DNA of 64,000 bases, from the NCBI RefSeq assembly GCF_021401245.1, contig NZ_JACBFY010000003.1, positions 1 through 64,000 of the forward strand. The letters run 5' to 3'. This DNA is from Pseudacidovorax sp. NFM-22 (GTDB lineage: Bacteria > Pseudomonadota > Gammaproteobacteria > Burkholderiales > Burkholderiaceae_C). Shown piece after piece: positions 16,955 through 25,048 of this stretch. A program made the translations under genes and the position numbers. Every line of letters begins with the position of its first letter. Position 1 is the stretch's first letter. The notes beneath the pieces are model-generated. The model did no database searches. It had not been told where the DNA came from and saw nothing but the letters and a program-made list of their open reading frames with translations.

Positions 16955-17545
16955 TCAGCCACGCGCGGCGGCCAGCAGGCGGATCTCCGCCAGCAGGTCG
17001 GCCAGGGCGGCCTGCAGCGTCTCCAGCGTCGTGGCGTCGCTCAGTTGGCCGTCCTGGAAGCGCGACGCGATCAGCGGAATGGCCACGTGGGGCCGCGACA
17101 GCGGTCGGGCCAGGGTGGCGGCCAGGGCGTCGCGGATCTGCGCCTGGGCCCGCACCCCGCCCAGGGCGCCGGGCGATGCCGTGATCACCAGCGCGGGCTT
17201 GCCCTTGAGCGGCGAGGCGAAGGCGGGCCGCGAGGCCCAGTCGATGGCGTTCTTCAGCACGCCGGGCATGCCGTAGTTGTATTCCGGCGAGCAGATCACC
17301 AGTCCATCGGCCTGGGCAATGGCATCCTTCAGCTCCGCGACGGCCGCGGGCGGCTGGGGGCCGTCCAGGTCGCCGTCGTAGGGCGGTATCTCCTCCAGCG
17401 TGAAGAGACGCTGCTGGGCGTCTGCCGGCAGCAGCGTGGCCATGTGGCGCAGCACCGCGGTGCTGTGAGAGGCGCGGCGCAGACTGCCGGAGATGGCCAG
17501 CAGGCGAACCGCCGCTGCAGGCCTGATGTCGGAAGAAACATTCAT
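16955..17545 (-). CDS. NADPH-dependent FMN reductase family flavoprotein
   Basis: A 196-residue flavodoxin-like reductase. Family motifs are LLAISGSLRRASHST (the FMN phosphate loop, residues about 14-28), PPYDGDLD, and ICSPEYNYGMPGVLKNAIDWAS, the SPEYN motif that holds the flavin. Such enzymes reduce FMN or quinones; in aromatic pathways they can feed two-component monooxygenases, but no partner is visible here. The start at 17545 is preferred because homology begins soon after; an ATG at 17557 is equally possible and neither has a strong ribosome binding site. It diverges from the GntR gene with two palindromes in between. Confidence 0.85.
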   Translation of the reverse strand: MNVSSDIRPAAAVRLLAISGSLRRASHSTAVLRHMATLLPADAQQRLFTLEEIPPYDGDLDGPQPPAAVAELKDAIAQADGLVICSPEYNYGMPGVLKNAIDWASRPAFASPLKGKPALVITASPGALGGVRAQAQIRDALAATLARPLSRPHVAIPLIASRFQDGQLSDATTLETLQAALADLLAEIRLLAAARG

Positions 17546-17553
17546 CGATCGAT
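17544..17553. promoter_or_regulatory. ATCGATCGAT palindrome at the FMN reductase start
   Basis: A 10-base perfect palindrome overlaps the start codon region of the FMN reductase gene and faces the divergent GntR gene. It may be an operator for either gene, but short palindromes of this kind also arise by chance. Confidence 0.2.
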
Positions 17554-17580
17554 TCATTGAACTATGCACGGAAGAAAAGT

Positions 17581-17590
17581 TTATGCATAA
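17581..17590. promoter_or_regulatory. TTATGCATAA palindrome overlapping the gntR start
   Basis: A perfect AT-rich 10-base palindrome contains the GntR start codon at 17583, in a setting of very high GC. AT-rich short palindromes are typical GntR operators, and binding here would block the regulator's own translation start region. Autoregulation is inference. Confidence 0.35.
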
Positions 17591-18293
17591 AATCGCGTCC
17601 ATGCAAAAAACGGATGCCGTCTTGCGCGAACCCACGCTGGTGGACCAGGCCTTTGCCCGGCTGCGGCAGGACGTGCTCAGCGGCACCTATGCCGGCGGCG
17701 TCAAGCTGAAGGTGGACGAGCTGCAGAACGCCTATGGCTTCTCCAGCAGTCCGCTGCGCGAAGCCCTCAGCCGGCTGGCGCAGGAAGGCCTCATCCGCGC
17801 CGACGAGCGCCGGGGCTTTCGCGTCGCGCCCCTGTCGGCCGAGGACATGGGCGACATCACCCGCATGCGCCTGATGCTCGACGTGCCGGCCCTGCGCGAC
17901 TCCATCCAGCACGGCGACGACCGCTGGGAAAGCGAGGTGGTGGCGGCCTTCCATCGGCTGGAGCTGGTCGAAGCCCGCCTGCCCGACGGCCCGGTGATCC
18001 TGGACGACCACTGGTCCGACCTGCACCGTGCCTTCCACCTCTCCTTGCTGGCCGCCTGTCCGTCGGAGCGGCAACGGCGCTGGGGCGAAAGCCTGTTCGA
18101 CCAGGCCGAGCGCTACCGGCGCTTCAGCGGGCGCTTCCGCAAGGTGGCCAAGCGCAAGACCAACGAGCACCGCCGGATCATGGACGCCGCCCTGCGGCGC
18201 GATGCCGACACCGCCTGCGCCCTGCTCGAAGAGCACATGCGCAGCACGCAGCGCAACGTCGAGAACATCCTGAAAGACTTGCCGCCGCCCTGA
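17583..18293 (+). CDS. GntR-family regulator, FCD (FadR-like) subfamily
   Basis: A 236-residue protein with an N-terminal winged helix (VDQAFARLRQDVLSGTYAGG, then FSSSPLREALSRLAQEGLI, residues about 25-80) and an all-helical FCD ligand domain containing the metal-type residues of HRAFHLSLLAACPSERQ and NEHRRIMDAALRRDADTACALLEEH. The ATG at 17583 is chosen because GGAAG lies eight bases upstream; an ATG at 17601 lacks a ribosome binding site. It heads a plus-strand operon with VOC, FAH, Bug, DUF1185 and oxidoreductase genes and presumably represses it until a carboxylate inducer binds. Confidence 0.9.
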   Translation: MHKIASMQKTDAVLREPTLVDQAFARLRQDVLSGTYAGGVKLKVDELQNAYGFSSSPLREALSRLAQEGLIRADERRGFRVAPLSAEDMGDITRMRLMLDVPALRDSIQHGDDRWESEVVAAFHRLELVEARLPDGPVILDDHWSDLHRAFHLSLLAACPSERQRRWGESLFDQAERYRRFSGRFRKVAKRKTNEHRRIMDAALRRDADTACALLEEHMRSTQRNVENILKDLPPP

Positions 18294-18344
18294 ACACACA
18301 CGGCTGGCGACCCATTCGAGACAACAACGGAGACAAGAAACCCC

Positions 18345-18914
18345 ATGCTCAAAGTCCTGCGGCCCACGCCTTCCCACTTCGGCATCTTCGTGACCGACCT
18401 GGAGAAGATGGTGGCGTTCTATACCGAGACCTTCGACCTCACGATCACCGATCGCGGCGTGGGCAGCACCTTCAAGAACGAGCTGGTGTTCACCAGCGCC
18501 AGCGAGGACCAGCACCACCAGCTGGTGCTGGCCTCGGGCCGACCCGCCGATGCGAGCTTCAGCACGGTGATGCAGATCTCCTTCGTCGTGCCCAGCATCC
18601 AGCATCTGCGCGAGGTGACGCAGCGCGCCCGGGAGCGCGGCGCCACCGAGGTGCGCGGCCTCAACCACGGCAACGCGCTGTCGATGTACATGCGCGACCC
18701 CGAAGGCAACACCGTGGAGGTGTATGTGGACATGCCCTTCTACGTGGCCCAGCCGCACGGCGACCCGCTCGACCTCGACAAGGACGACGAGACGCTGATG
18801 CGCGAGACCGAGGCCATCTGCCGCGCCGATCCCACCTTCATGCCGCTGGACCAGTGGCAGGCCCGGTTCCAGGCCAAGGCCCCTGCGGCGTCGGCATCGG
18901 CTGCCCGCGCGTGA
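18345..18914 (+). CDS. VOC-fold extradiol dioxygenase-like protein
   Basis: A 189-residue vicinal-oxygen-chelate protein. Three putative metal ligands are in the right places: His11 (PSHFGIFV), His57 or His58 (DQHHQLVL) and Glu125 (GNTVEVYVD), the arrangement of type I extradiol dioxygenases of catechol 2,3-dioxygenase type. About 60 C-terminal residues beyond the VOC unit carry DPTFMPLDQWQARF, an extension seen in some single-module dioxygenases. It is followed by an FAH-family gene, so ring cleavage followed by C-C hydrolysis or isomerisation is a sensible reading. A glyoxalase-like function cannot be excluded. Confidence 0.8.
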   Translation: MLKVLRPTPSHFGIFVTDLEKMVAFYTETFDLTITDRGVGSTFKNELVFTSASEDQHHQLVLASGRPADASFSTVMQISFVVPSIQHLREVTQRARERGATEVRGLNHGNALSMYMRDPEGNTVEVYVDMPFYVAQPHGDPLDLDKDDETLMRETEAICRADPTFMPLDQWQARFQAKAPAASASAARA

Positions 18915-18982
18915 TCCACACGGTGCCGGCTTCGGCGCCGCATCTTTCTTCCCTCCCTCTTTCCCACTCGAATGGAGCACCC

Positions 18983-19846
18983 ATGAAACTGCTGTCCTTC
19001 CTCCACCAAGGCCGTGAAACCTGGGGCGCCGTCGTCGGCGACGGCGTCGTCGACCTCGGCCAGGCCCGCCCGCATCAGCCCACGCTGCTCGACTACATCG
19101 CCTCGGGCGACTACCTGCAGGCCTCCCAGCATGTCGAAGGCCTGCCGGTGGTGGCCAAGCTGGCCGACATCACCTACCTGCCGGTGATCACGCGGCCCGA
19201 GAAGATCGTCTGCGCCGTGCGCAACTACATGGACCACCACCAGGAAGTGCTGGCCGCCGGCATGCAGCGCGAGCTGTCGGAGATGCCGCCGATCTTCCTG
19301 CGCGTGTGGCGCTCGCAGACGGCGCACAACGCGCCCATCGTGAATCCCAAGGTGTCGGATTCGCTGGACTGGGAAGGCGAACTGGCCGTCATCATCGGCA
19401 AGGGCGGCCGCGACATTCCCAAGGACAAGGCCTACGAGCACGTCGCCGGCTACTCCTGCTACAACGACGGCAGCGTGCGCGAGTGGCAGTTCCATGCCAA
19501 GCAGATCGCCTCGGGCAAGAACTTCGAATCCACCGGCGGCTTCGGCCCGTGGATGGTGACGGCCGACGAGATCGCCCCCGGCCGCGAGCTCAAGCTGGTG
19601 ACCCGCCTGAACGGCCAAGTGGTGCAGTCCAGCCACACCGGCCACATGATCTTCGACATCCCCACGCTGATCAATTACGCCTCGACCATCTTCACCCTGA
19701 GCCCCGGCGACGTGATCGCCACCGGCACGCCGGCCGGCGTGGGCTGGAGCAAGAAGCCCTCGCAGTTCATGAAGGCGGGCGACGTGTGCGAGGTGGAGAT
19801 CGAAGGCATCGGCACCCTGCGCAACCCCATCGTCCAGCAGGCCTGA
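18983..19846 (+). CDS. Fumarylacetoacetase-family hydrolase (second copy)
   Basis: A 287-residue FAH protein with Glu131/Glu133 (DWEGELAVIIG), Asp162 (CYNDGSVREWQ) and the signatures GGFGPWMVTADEI, SPGDVIATGTPAGVG typical of acylpyruvase/2-hydroxyhepta-diene-dioate isomerase types. GGAG lies six bases upstream of the ATG. It differs in sequence from the FAH protein at 9510 and belongs to a separate operon, so it is not a recent duplicate. It probably processes the product of the VOC-type dioxygenase just upstream. Confidence 0.9.
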   Translation: MKLLSFLHQGRETWGAVVGDGVVDLGQARPHQPTLLDYIASGDYLQASQHVEGLPVVAKLADITYLPVITRPEKIVCAVRNYMDHHQEVLAAGMQRELSEMPPIFLRVWRSQTAHNAPIVNPKVSDSLDWEGELAVIIGKGGRDIPKDKAYEHVAGYSCYNDGSVREWQFHAKQIASGKNFESTGGFGPWMVTADEIAPGRELKLVTRLNGQVVQSSHTGHMIFDIPTLINYASTIFTLSPGDVIATGTPAGVGWSKKPSQFMKAGDVCEVEIEGIGTLRNPIVQQA

Positions 19847-19982
19847 AGCCCCGGCATCGACGGCGCGCACCGCGCCGGTCGATGTCCTTGAGTGCGGCGC
19901 ATCCCGCCCGGGGTGCGTGACACATCGCCTACCGGCAAACCCGGTGGCGTGAGCGACAAGAATTTCAACGGAGACAACCATC

Positions 19983-20951
19983 ATGCGGCGTAGAGATGCT
20001 CTCGCTGCAGGCCTCGGCTTTGCCTGCAGTTTCCCCTTCACGGCCCTGGCGCAGGGCTATCCCGACAAGCCCATCCGCGTGCTGCAGGGCTTTGCGGCCG
20101 GCGGCAATGCCGACACCATCGCCCGCGTGGTCGGCACCGAGATGGGCAAGACCCTGGGCCAGCCCTTCGTGGTCGAGGCGCAGACCGGCGCCGGCGGCAC
20201 CATCGCCTCCGGCACGGTGGCGCGGGCCAAGCCCGATGGCTACACGCTGCTGCTGGCCACTGGCGGCCATGCGGTGGCGGGGGCGCTCTACAACAAGCTC
20301 AGCTACCAGACGGTGGCGGACTTCGAGTGCATCTCCACCATCACCTTCTTCCCCTTCCTGCTCGTGGTGAAGGCGGACTCGCCCTACACGTCGCTGGCCG
20401 ACCTGCTCAAGGCCGCCCGCGCGCCGGGCGGCCAGGTGTCGTACGGCACGGCGGGCATCGGCTCCACGCACCACCTGGCCGGCGAGCTGCTGGTGAAGAT
20501 GTCCGGCGCACGCATGCTGCATGTGCCCTACCGCGGCGACGCGGCCTCGGTCACGGCGCTGCTGTCGGGCGAGGTGCCCTTCATCATCGCGCCGCCCACG
20601 GCCGTGATGGGCAACATCAAGGCTGGCAAGATGCGCGCCATTGCCACCACCGGCGCGCGCCGCTGGGGCCAGATGCCCGAACTGCCCACGGTGGCCGAGC
20701 AGGGCGTCGCCGGCTACGAGGTCACGTCCTGGGCCGGCCTGATGGCGCCGGCGGGCACGCCGCGGGCCATCGTCGACCAGCTCAACGCCGCGGTGCAGAA
20801 GGCGCTGCAGCAACCGCAGGTGCGCACCCGCCTCGAAGACATCGGCGGCGAAGCGCGTGGCGGCACGCCCGAAGAGATGACGGCCATGGTCCAGAGCGAA
20901 CTCAAGAAATGGACCGTGGTGGTCAACGAGGCCCAGATTCCCAAACAATGA
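19983..20951 (+). CDS. Bug/TctC-type periplasmic substrate-binding protein (3)
   Basis: A 322-residue Bug protein. The leader MRRRDALAAGLGFACSFPF is a short Sec or Tat-like signal, followed by YPDKPIRVLQGFAAGGNAD. The HVPYRGDAASVTALLSGEV loop and LPTVAEQGVAGYE motif are intact. Its stop overlaps a possible start of the DUF1185 gene. Within the GntR operon it would capture the pathway's starting acid or a product. Confidence 0.93.
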   Translation: MRRRDALAAGLGFACSFPFTALAQGYPDKPIRVLQGFAAGGNADTIARVVGTEMGKTLGQPFVVEAQTGAGGTIASGTVARAKPDGYTLLLATGGHAVAGALYNKLSYQTVADFECISTITFFPFLLVVKADSPYTSLADLLKAARAPGGQVSYGTAGIGSTHHLAGELLVKMSGARMLHVPYRGDAASVTALLSGEVPFIIAPPTAVMGNIKAGKMRAIATTGARRWGQMPELPTVAEQGVAGYEVTSWAGLMAPAGTPRAIVDQLNAAVQKALQQPQVRTRLEDIGGEARGGTPEEMTAMVQSELKKWTVVVNEAQIPKQ

Positions 20952-20968
20952 ACGAGCGAGGTGCTCCC

Positions 20969-21547
20969 ATGTCCCTGATCCAGATCCGCAAGCGCAGCCT
21001 GACTGTCGAGACCATCTACCACGAGGGCGGCCCGGTGGCCGACCGGCCGCTCAAGCTGGCCGCTGCCTGCGCCGTCATCCGCAACCCCTACGCCGGGCGC
21101 TACGAGCCCGACCTGATGCCCTTCATGGCCGAGCTGCGCTCGCTGGGCACCTCGCTCGCGACGGAGCTGGTGGAGACGCTGGGCCGCGACCAGGTGGAGG
21201 TCTACAGCAAGGCCGCCATCGTGGGCGTGAACGGCGAGATGGAGCACGGTGCCGTCTGGCACGAAGCCGGCGGCTGGGCCATGCGCGCCGTGCTGGGCGA
21301 GCCCAAGGCCATCGTGCCGGCGGCCAAGGCCGTGGCCGCCACGGGCTACCGCCTGATGGTGCCGCTGCACTACATCCATGCCGCCTATGTGCGCAGCCAC
21401 TTCAACAGCATGGAAGTCGGCATCCAGGACGCGCCGCGGCCGGACGAGATCCTCTTTGCCCTGGTCATGGGCACCGGTGGCCGGGTGCATGCCCGGCTCG
21501 GTGGCCTGACCAAGGAACAGGTCTCGGTCCACGACGGCCAGCGTTGA
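20969..21547 (+). CDS. Amino acid synthesis family protein (DUF1185)
   Basis: A 192-residue protein recognised by the DUF1185 (AA_synth) pattern: IRKRSLTVETIYHEGGPVA, AACAVIRNPYAGRY, YSKAAIVGVNGEMEHGAVWHEAGGWAMR and VPLHYIHAAYVRSHF. The biochemical role is not known to me; the family recurs next to amidases, Bug proteins and aromatic-acid genes. The ATG at 20969 is favoured by GCGAGG upstream; an in-frame ATG at 20948 overlaps the preceding stop and would add seven residues. Confidence 0.82.
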   Translation: MSLIQIRKRSLTVETIYHEGGPVADRPLKLAAACAVIRNPYAGRYEPDLMPFMAELRSLGTSLATELVETLGRDQVEVYSKAAIVGVNGEMEHGAVWHEAGGWAMRAVLGEPKAIVPAAKAVAATGYRLMVPLHYIHAAYVRSHFNSMEVGIQDAPRPDEILFALVMGTGGRVHARLGGLTKEQVSVHDGQR

Positions 21548-21579
21548 GCGCAGCCCGAGCCGCAGGAGCAAGACCCACG

Positions 21580-22584
21580 ATGGCGACGACGATGAAGGCG
21601 ATCCAGCTGCGGGTGCCCGGTGGCCCCGAGGTGCTGGAACAGGTGGAACTGCCCGTGCCCGCCTGCGGGCCGGGCCAAGTGCTGGTGCGCGCGCGCGCCA
21701 TCGGCGCGGGCGGGCCGGACGTGCTCATCCGCAAGGGCATCTACAAGTGGATGCCGCCCATGCCGGCCATTCCCGGCAACGAGATGGCCGGGGTGATCGA
21801 GGCGGTGGGCGAGGGCGTGCCGGCCGAACGCATCGGCCAGCGCGTGTTCGTCAGCGCCCGCGAGCTGCCGCAGCGCGGTGGCTGCTATGCCGAGTACATC
21901 GCCGTGCCGGCCGATGCGCCCTTCGTGCTGCCCGATGCGATCTCGGACACCGAGGCCGTGAGCCTGGGCAATGTCCAGCTCGCGCAGGCCATGCTGCTGG
22001 GCACGCAGGGCGGCTTGCCCGTGCGGTCGATCCTCGTGCCCGGCGCCGCCGGCGGCGTGGCCACGGCGCTGACGCAACTGGCGGCCCACCATGGCATGAC
22101 GGTGATCGGCACCGCCTCCACACCCGCCAAGCAGGCCCATGCACTGGCCCACGGCGTGACCACGCTGGTGGACGGCGATCCGGCGGGCCTGCCCGAGCGG
22201 GTGATGGCCGCCACCGGCGGGCGCGGCGTGGACCTGGCCTTCGACCACGTGGGCGACCGGCTGCTCATCGCCTGCATCCGCGCGCTGGCGCCCATGGGCA
22301 CGGCCATCTCGTACAACATCGCCGGCGGCCCGCCGGCCGAGGACGTGTTCCAGACCCTGCGCTCGCTGCTCAGCCGAAGCCTGGCGGTGCGCACCTTCTC
22401 CATCCACACCTTCGACGCCGACCGCACGCAGCGGCGCGCACTGATGGAGGCCGCCATCGGCCTGATGCGCGACGGAGCCGTCAAGGCTTCGCCGGTAACG
22501 ACCTATCCGCTTTCACAGGCGCGCGAGGTGCATGCGTTGCTCGACGTGGGGGCGGTGCAGGGCAAGCTCGTGCTCGTGCCCTGA
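21580..22584 (+). CDS. Zinc-less quinone oxidoreductase (MDR superfamily)
   Basis: A 334-residue medium-chain dehydrogenase/reductase. The N-terminal catalytic domain opens with MKAIQLRVPGGPEVLE and contains PAIPGNEMAGVIEAVGEGV; the NADPH loop is VPGAAGGVATALTQLA at about residues 145-160. The zinc ligands of alcohol dehydrogenases are absent, as in quinone reductases and enoyl reductases. Last gene of the GntR operon, 32 bases after the DUF1185 gene. It may reduce a quinone or an enone formed from the ring-cleavage route. Confidence 0.88.
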   Translation: MATTMKAIQLRVPGGPEVLEQVELPVPACGPGQVLVRARAIGAGGPDVLIRKGIYKWMPPMPAIPGNEMAGVIEAVGEGVPAERIGQRVFVSARELPQRGGCYAEYIAVPADAPFVLPDAISDTEAVSLGNVQLAQAMLLGTQGGLPVRSILVPGAAGGVATALTQLAAHHGMTVIGTASTPAKQAHALAHGVTTLVDGDPAGLPERVMAATGGRGVDLAFDHVGDRLLIACIRALAPMGTAISYNIAGGPPAEDVFQTLRSLLSRSLAVRTFSIHTFDADRTQRRALMEAAIGLMRDGAVKASPVTTYPLSQAREVHALLDVGAVQGKLVLVP

Positions 22585-22714
22585 GCGCCGTGCGGCTGCG
22601 CCCCCCGGCGGGCCGCACTTCCTGCGGCGCAGATCTTGCTCGCAGGCGTCAGCTTCTGGGGGCGCAGTGGGGCGCCTGCGCACCGCCGCGAAGGCGTCGA
22701 GGGGAAGCAGACAC

Positions 22715-23662
22715 ATGGATCGAATCGTGGCCGCGCAGGTGTTCGTGGCCATTCATGAGCGAGGCAGCATGGCGGCCGCGGCGGACGCCCTGGGCATGTC
22801 CCGGCCGATGGTCAGCCGGTACCTGGCCGAGATGGAGACCTGGGCTGGTGCGCGGCTCCTGCACCGCACCACCCGCAGCGTGGGGCTGACCGCCGCCGGC
22901 GCCGAGACACTCACGCGATGCGAGCAACTGCTGGCCGCGGCGCAGGCGGTGCCCGCGGTCGCCGATGCCGACCTGGACGAGCCCCATGGCCTGTTGCGGG
23001 TGGCCTGCTCCCAGTCGATGGGGCAGTGCCTGCTGATGCCGGCGCTGGCCGACTACATGGCCCGCTATCCGCGAACCAGCGTCGAACTCCAGGTGAGCAA
23101 CGACAGCGTGGACCTGGTGCGCGAGCGCATCGATCTGGCCATCCGCATCACAGACCGGCTGCCCGCGCAACTGATCGCACGCCGTCTCGGCGCCTGCGAG
23201 TCGGTGCTCGTCGCCTCGCCGGCCTACCTGCGTCGGCATGGCCATCCCCAGAGCGTGGAATCCCTCGCCGGCCACAACTGCCTGATCTACACCCACTTCG
23301 GCTCGGACCAGTGGAACTTCACCCAGGGCGGCAGGGCGGCGGGTGTGCGCGTGGCCGGCAAGCTGCGCGCCAACGATCCGTGCGTGCTGCTGCAGGCCGC
23401 CCTGGAAGGCGCCGGCATCGCCCTGCAGCCGCTGCATGCCGCCAGCCCCTGGCTGGCCATGGGGCGGCTGGTCGTACTGCTTCCCCATAGCCCGCCGCGC
23501 GCGCTGGGCATCCACGCGGTCTATGCCTCGCGTCGCACGATGAGCGCGTCGCTCAGGACCTTGCTGGATCACCTGACCCGCTGGTTCGCGCCGCCCGATG
23601 TGCGGCAGGGACGGCAGAGCGCCGCGTCCCTGCACCCGGAACTGGCGGCTGACAGCGTCTGA
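22715..23662 (+). CDS. LysR-family transcriptional regulator
   Basis: A 315-residue LysR protein with HTH MDRIVAAQVFVAIHERGS through RPMVSRYLAEME and an effector domain (LLRVACSQSMGQCLLMPAL, RERIDLAIRITDRLPAQ). The RERIDLAIRI run places it in the large CrgA/DsdC-like group common in Burkholderiales. GAGGGGAAG precedes the ATG. It follows the GntR operon in the same direction after 130 bases with no recognisable gene; its target is unclear because the next gene is a sulfatase remnant on the other strand. Confidence 0.9.
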   Translation: MDRIVAAQVFVAIHERGSMAAAADALGMSRPMVSRYLAEMETWAGARLLHRTTRSVGLTAAGAETLTRCEQLLAAAQAVPAVADADLDEPHGLLRVACSQSMGQCLLMPALADYMARYPRTSVELQVSNDSVDLVRERIDLAIRITDRLPAQLIARRLGACESVLVASPAYLRRHGHPQSVESLAGHNCLIYTHFGSDQWNFTQGGRAAGVRVAGKLRANDPCVLLQAALEGAGIALQPLHAASPWLAMGRLVVLLPHSPPRALGIHAVYASRRTMSASLRTLLDHLTRWFAPPDVRQGRQSAASLHPELAADSV

Positions 23663-23786
23663 GCGAGCGACCCGCAACGCGACGCTCGCGGGCCGATGCT
23701 GCGCCTTTCGCGGGCCGGCGGCGGATGTCGCGGTCCGCAGCCCGGGGTGGCGGCGCCTCGTCGGCGGGCGTTCGCTCCAGCCCTGC

Positions 23787-24263
23787 TCACAACGCGGCGG
23801 GGTCGCGCTTCGGCGCGGGCGGCGTGGCCGGAATCAGCACCTGGCTGTCGAGCACGTACCGACCCCAGTCCTTCTTGAGGGCATCCACGAGGTCCGGCCG
23901 CTCGGTGGCGCGGTCCTTGGTCTCGCCCCGGTCCTCGAGCGTGTTGAAGAGCTTCCAGGGCAGGTCGGCGTAGGTGCGCGCCGGCATGCCCGGCACGGCG
24001 GTGCGGCTGAGCTTCCAGCCGTCAGGGCCGTTCACGTAGCCCTGTCCCAGGTACTCGAAGGCGACGGACTCGGTGGGCGGCCGCACGGTGGGCACGGCCG
24101 AGGCCGACTGCAACGCGGTGCGCAACGAGACGCCTGTGACCGGCACGATCGCCTTGCCCGCGTATTGCTGCGTAGGCACGGCGATGCCGGCCATGTCCAG
24201 GAAGGTGGGCAGCAGGTCCTTCACCACGCCCGTGGGGACGGCGACGTGGTTCGCAGGCGGCAA
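23787..24263 (-). pseudogene. Arylsulfatase C-terminal remnant
   Basis: About 150 residues match only the C-terminal part of type I sulfatases: VVKDLLPTFLDMAGI (the strand-helix after the active-site barrel), a GVSLRTAL segment, VAFEYLGQGYV, the domain-closing GPDGWKLSR and a FNTLEDRGETKDRA segment. The N-terminal roughly 350-400 residues, including the CxPxR formylglycine signature and metal-binding aspartates, are missing; upstream sequence to the MarR gene has none of it. The ATG at 24263 is likely fortuitous. The fragment cannot be an active sulfatase. It points to a deletion at about 24240-24300 next to the MarR gene. Confidence 0.65.
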
Positions 24264-24467
24264 GGGTGTGGCCGAAAATCGATGGGCGTGCGCAATGGCC
24301 GCCGCACAGATGCGGCTGCTCGAATGAATGGGTCACGGTGCTTGCTTGTCTCGTCGTCTGCCCACAGTGGGTCGCGGGCACTCTAGGGGCCGGCATATCG
24401 CTTGTTCTAATCAATCAATCACAGGGATCACCCGCAATGCGGCGCACACGGATGGTGGAGACGAGCT

Positions 24468-24950
24468 TTGGAGAGAACGGCTGACCTCTTTTTGTTTCGC
24501 CTGGCCAAGCTGGCCTCGGTGAGTGGCCAGCCGCTGGTGCGGCTGTGCGAGGGCAAGTACGGCATCACCCGGCGCGAGTGGCGCCTGATCGTCGTCCTCA
24601 GCCAGGAGGGGCCCTTGCTGTCCACGACGTTGGCTCGTCGCGCCAGCGTCGAGCCCGCCCGCACCTCGCGCACCGTGACGCAACTCGTCGCACGGGGACT
24701 GGCCGAACGGATTCCGCGCTCGAACGACCGGCGCTGCATCGAGATCCATCTGACGCAGCGGGCGCGGGACATCTACGCGGATCTCTATCCGGTGGTGCGG
24801 GATCTTGAAAGCGCGCTGCTCGCAGGCTTTTCGGCCGAAGACCGCGCCGAACTGGGGCGCCTGATGTCCATGCTGGAGTCGACAGCGGGCACGCTGGTAT
24901 CGCAGGAGGACCTGCCGAAGGCGGACCGCCGCAAGTTGCATCGGAGGTAG
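24468..24950 (+). CDS. MarR-family transcriptional regulator (TTG start)
   Basis: A 160-residue MarR protein: dimer helix (LFRLAKLASVSGQPLVRLCE), winged helix with TRREWRLIVVLSQEG, LARRASVEPARTSRTVTQLV and the wing GLAERIPRSNDRRCIEIHLT. The only suitable start is TTG at 24468, supported by GGAG seven bases upstream; upstream ATGs are out of frame. It lies just ahead of the tannase-like gene in the same direction, so control of ester hydrolysis by phenolic ligands is likely but inferred. Confidence 0.85.
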   Translation: MERTADLFLFRLAKLASVSGQPLVRLCEGKYGITRREWRLIVVLSQEGPLLSTTLARRASVEPARTSRTVTQLVARGLAERIPRSNDRRCIEIHLTQRARDIYADLYPVVRDLESALLAGFSAEDRAELGRLMSMLESTAGTLVSQEDLPKADRRKLHRR

Positions 24951-24984
24951 GCGAGGGCGCGCAAACCCTAGGAATAGTTCATTT

Positions 24985-25012
24985 TTGCAACCATCTTGTC
25001 GTGACCTAGATT
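24985..25012 (+). promoter_or_regulatory. Possible sigma-70 promoter of the tannase gene
   Basis: TTGCAA (24985) and TAGATT (25007) are separated by 16 bases in an unusually AT-rich patch between the MarR gene and the tannase-like gene. Spacing fits a housekeeping promoter and would give a leader of about 30 bases before the ATG at 25049. Confidence 0.35.
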
Positions 25013-25048
25013 CGCCGGGCGCCCCCCAAGAGTCCAGGAGACAAGATC

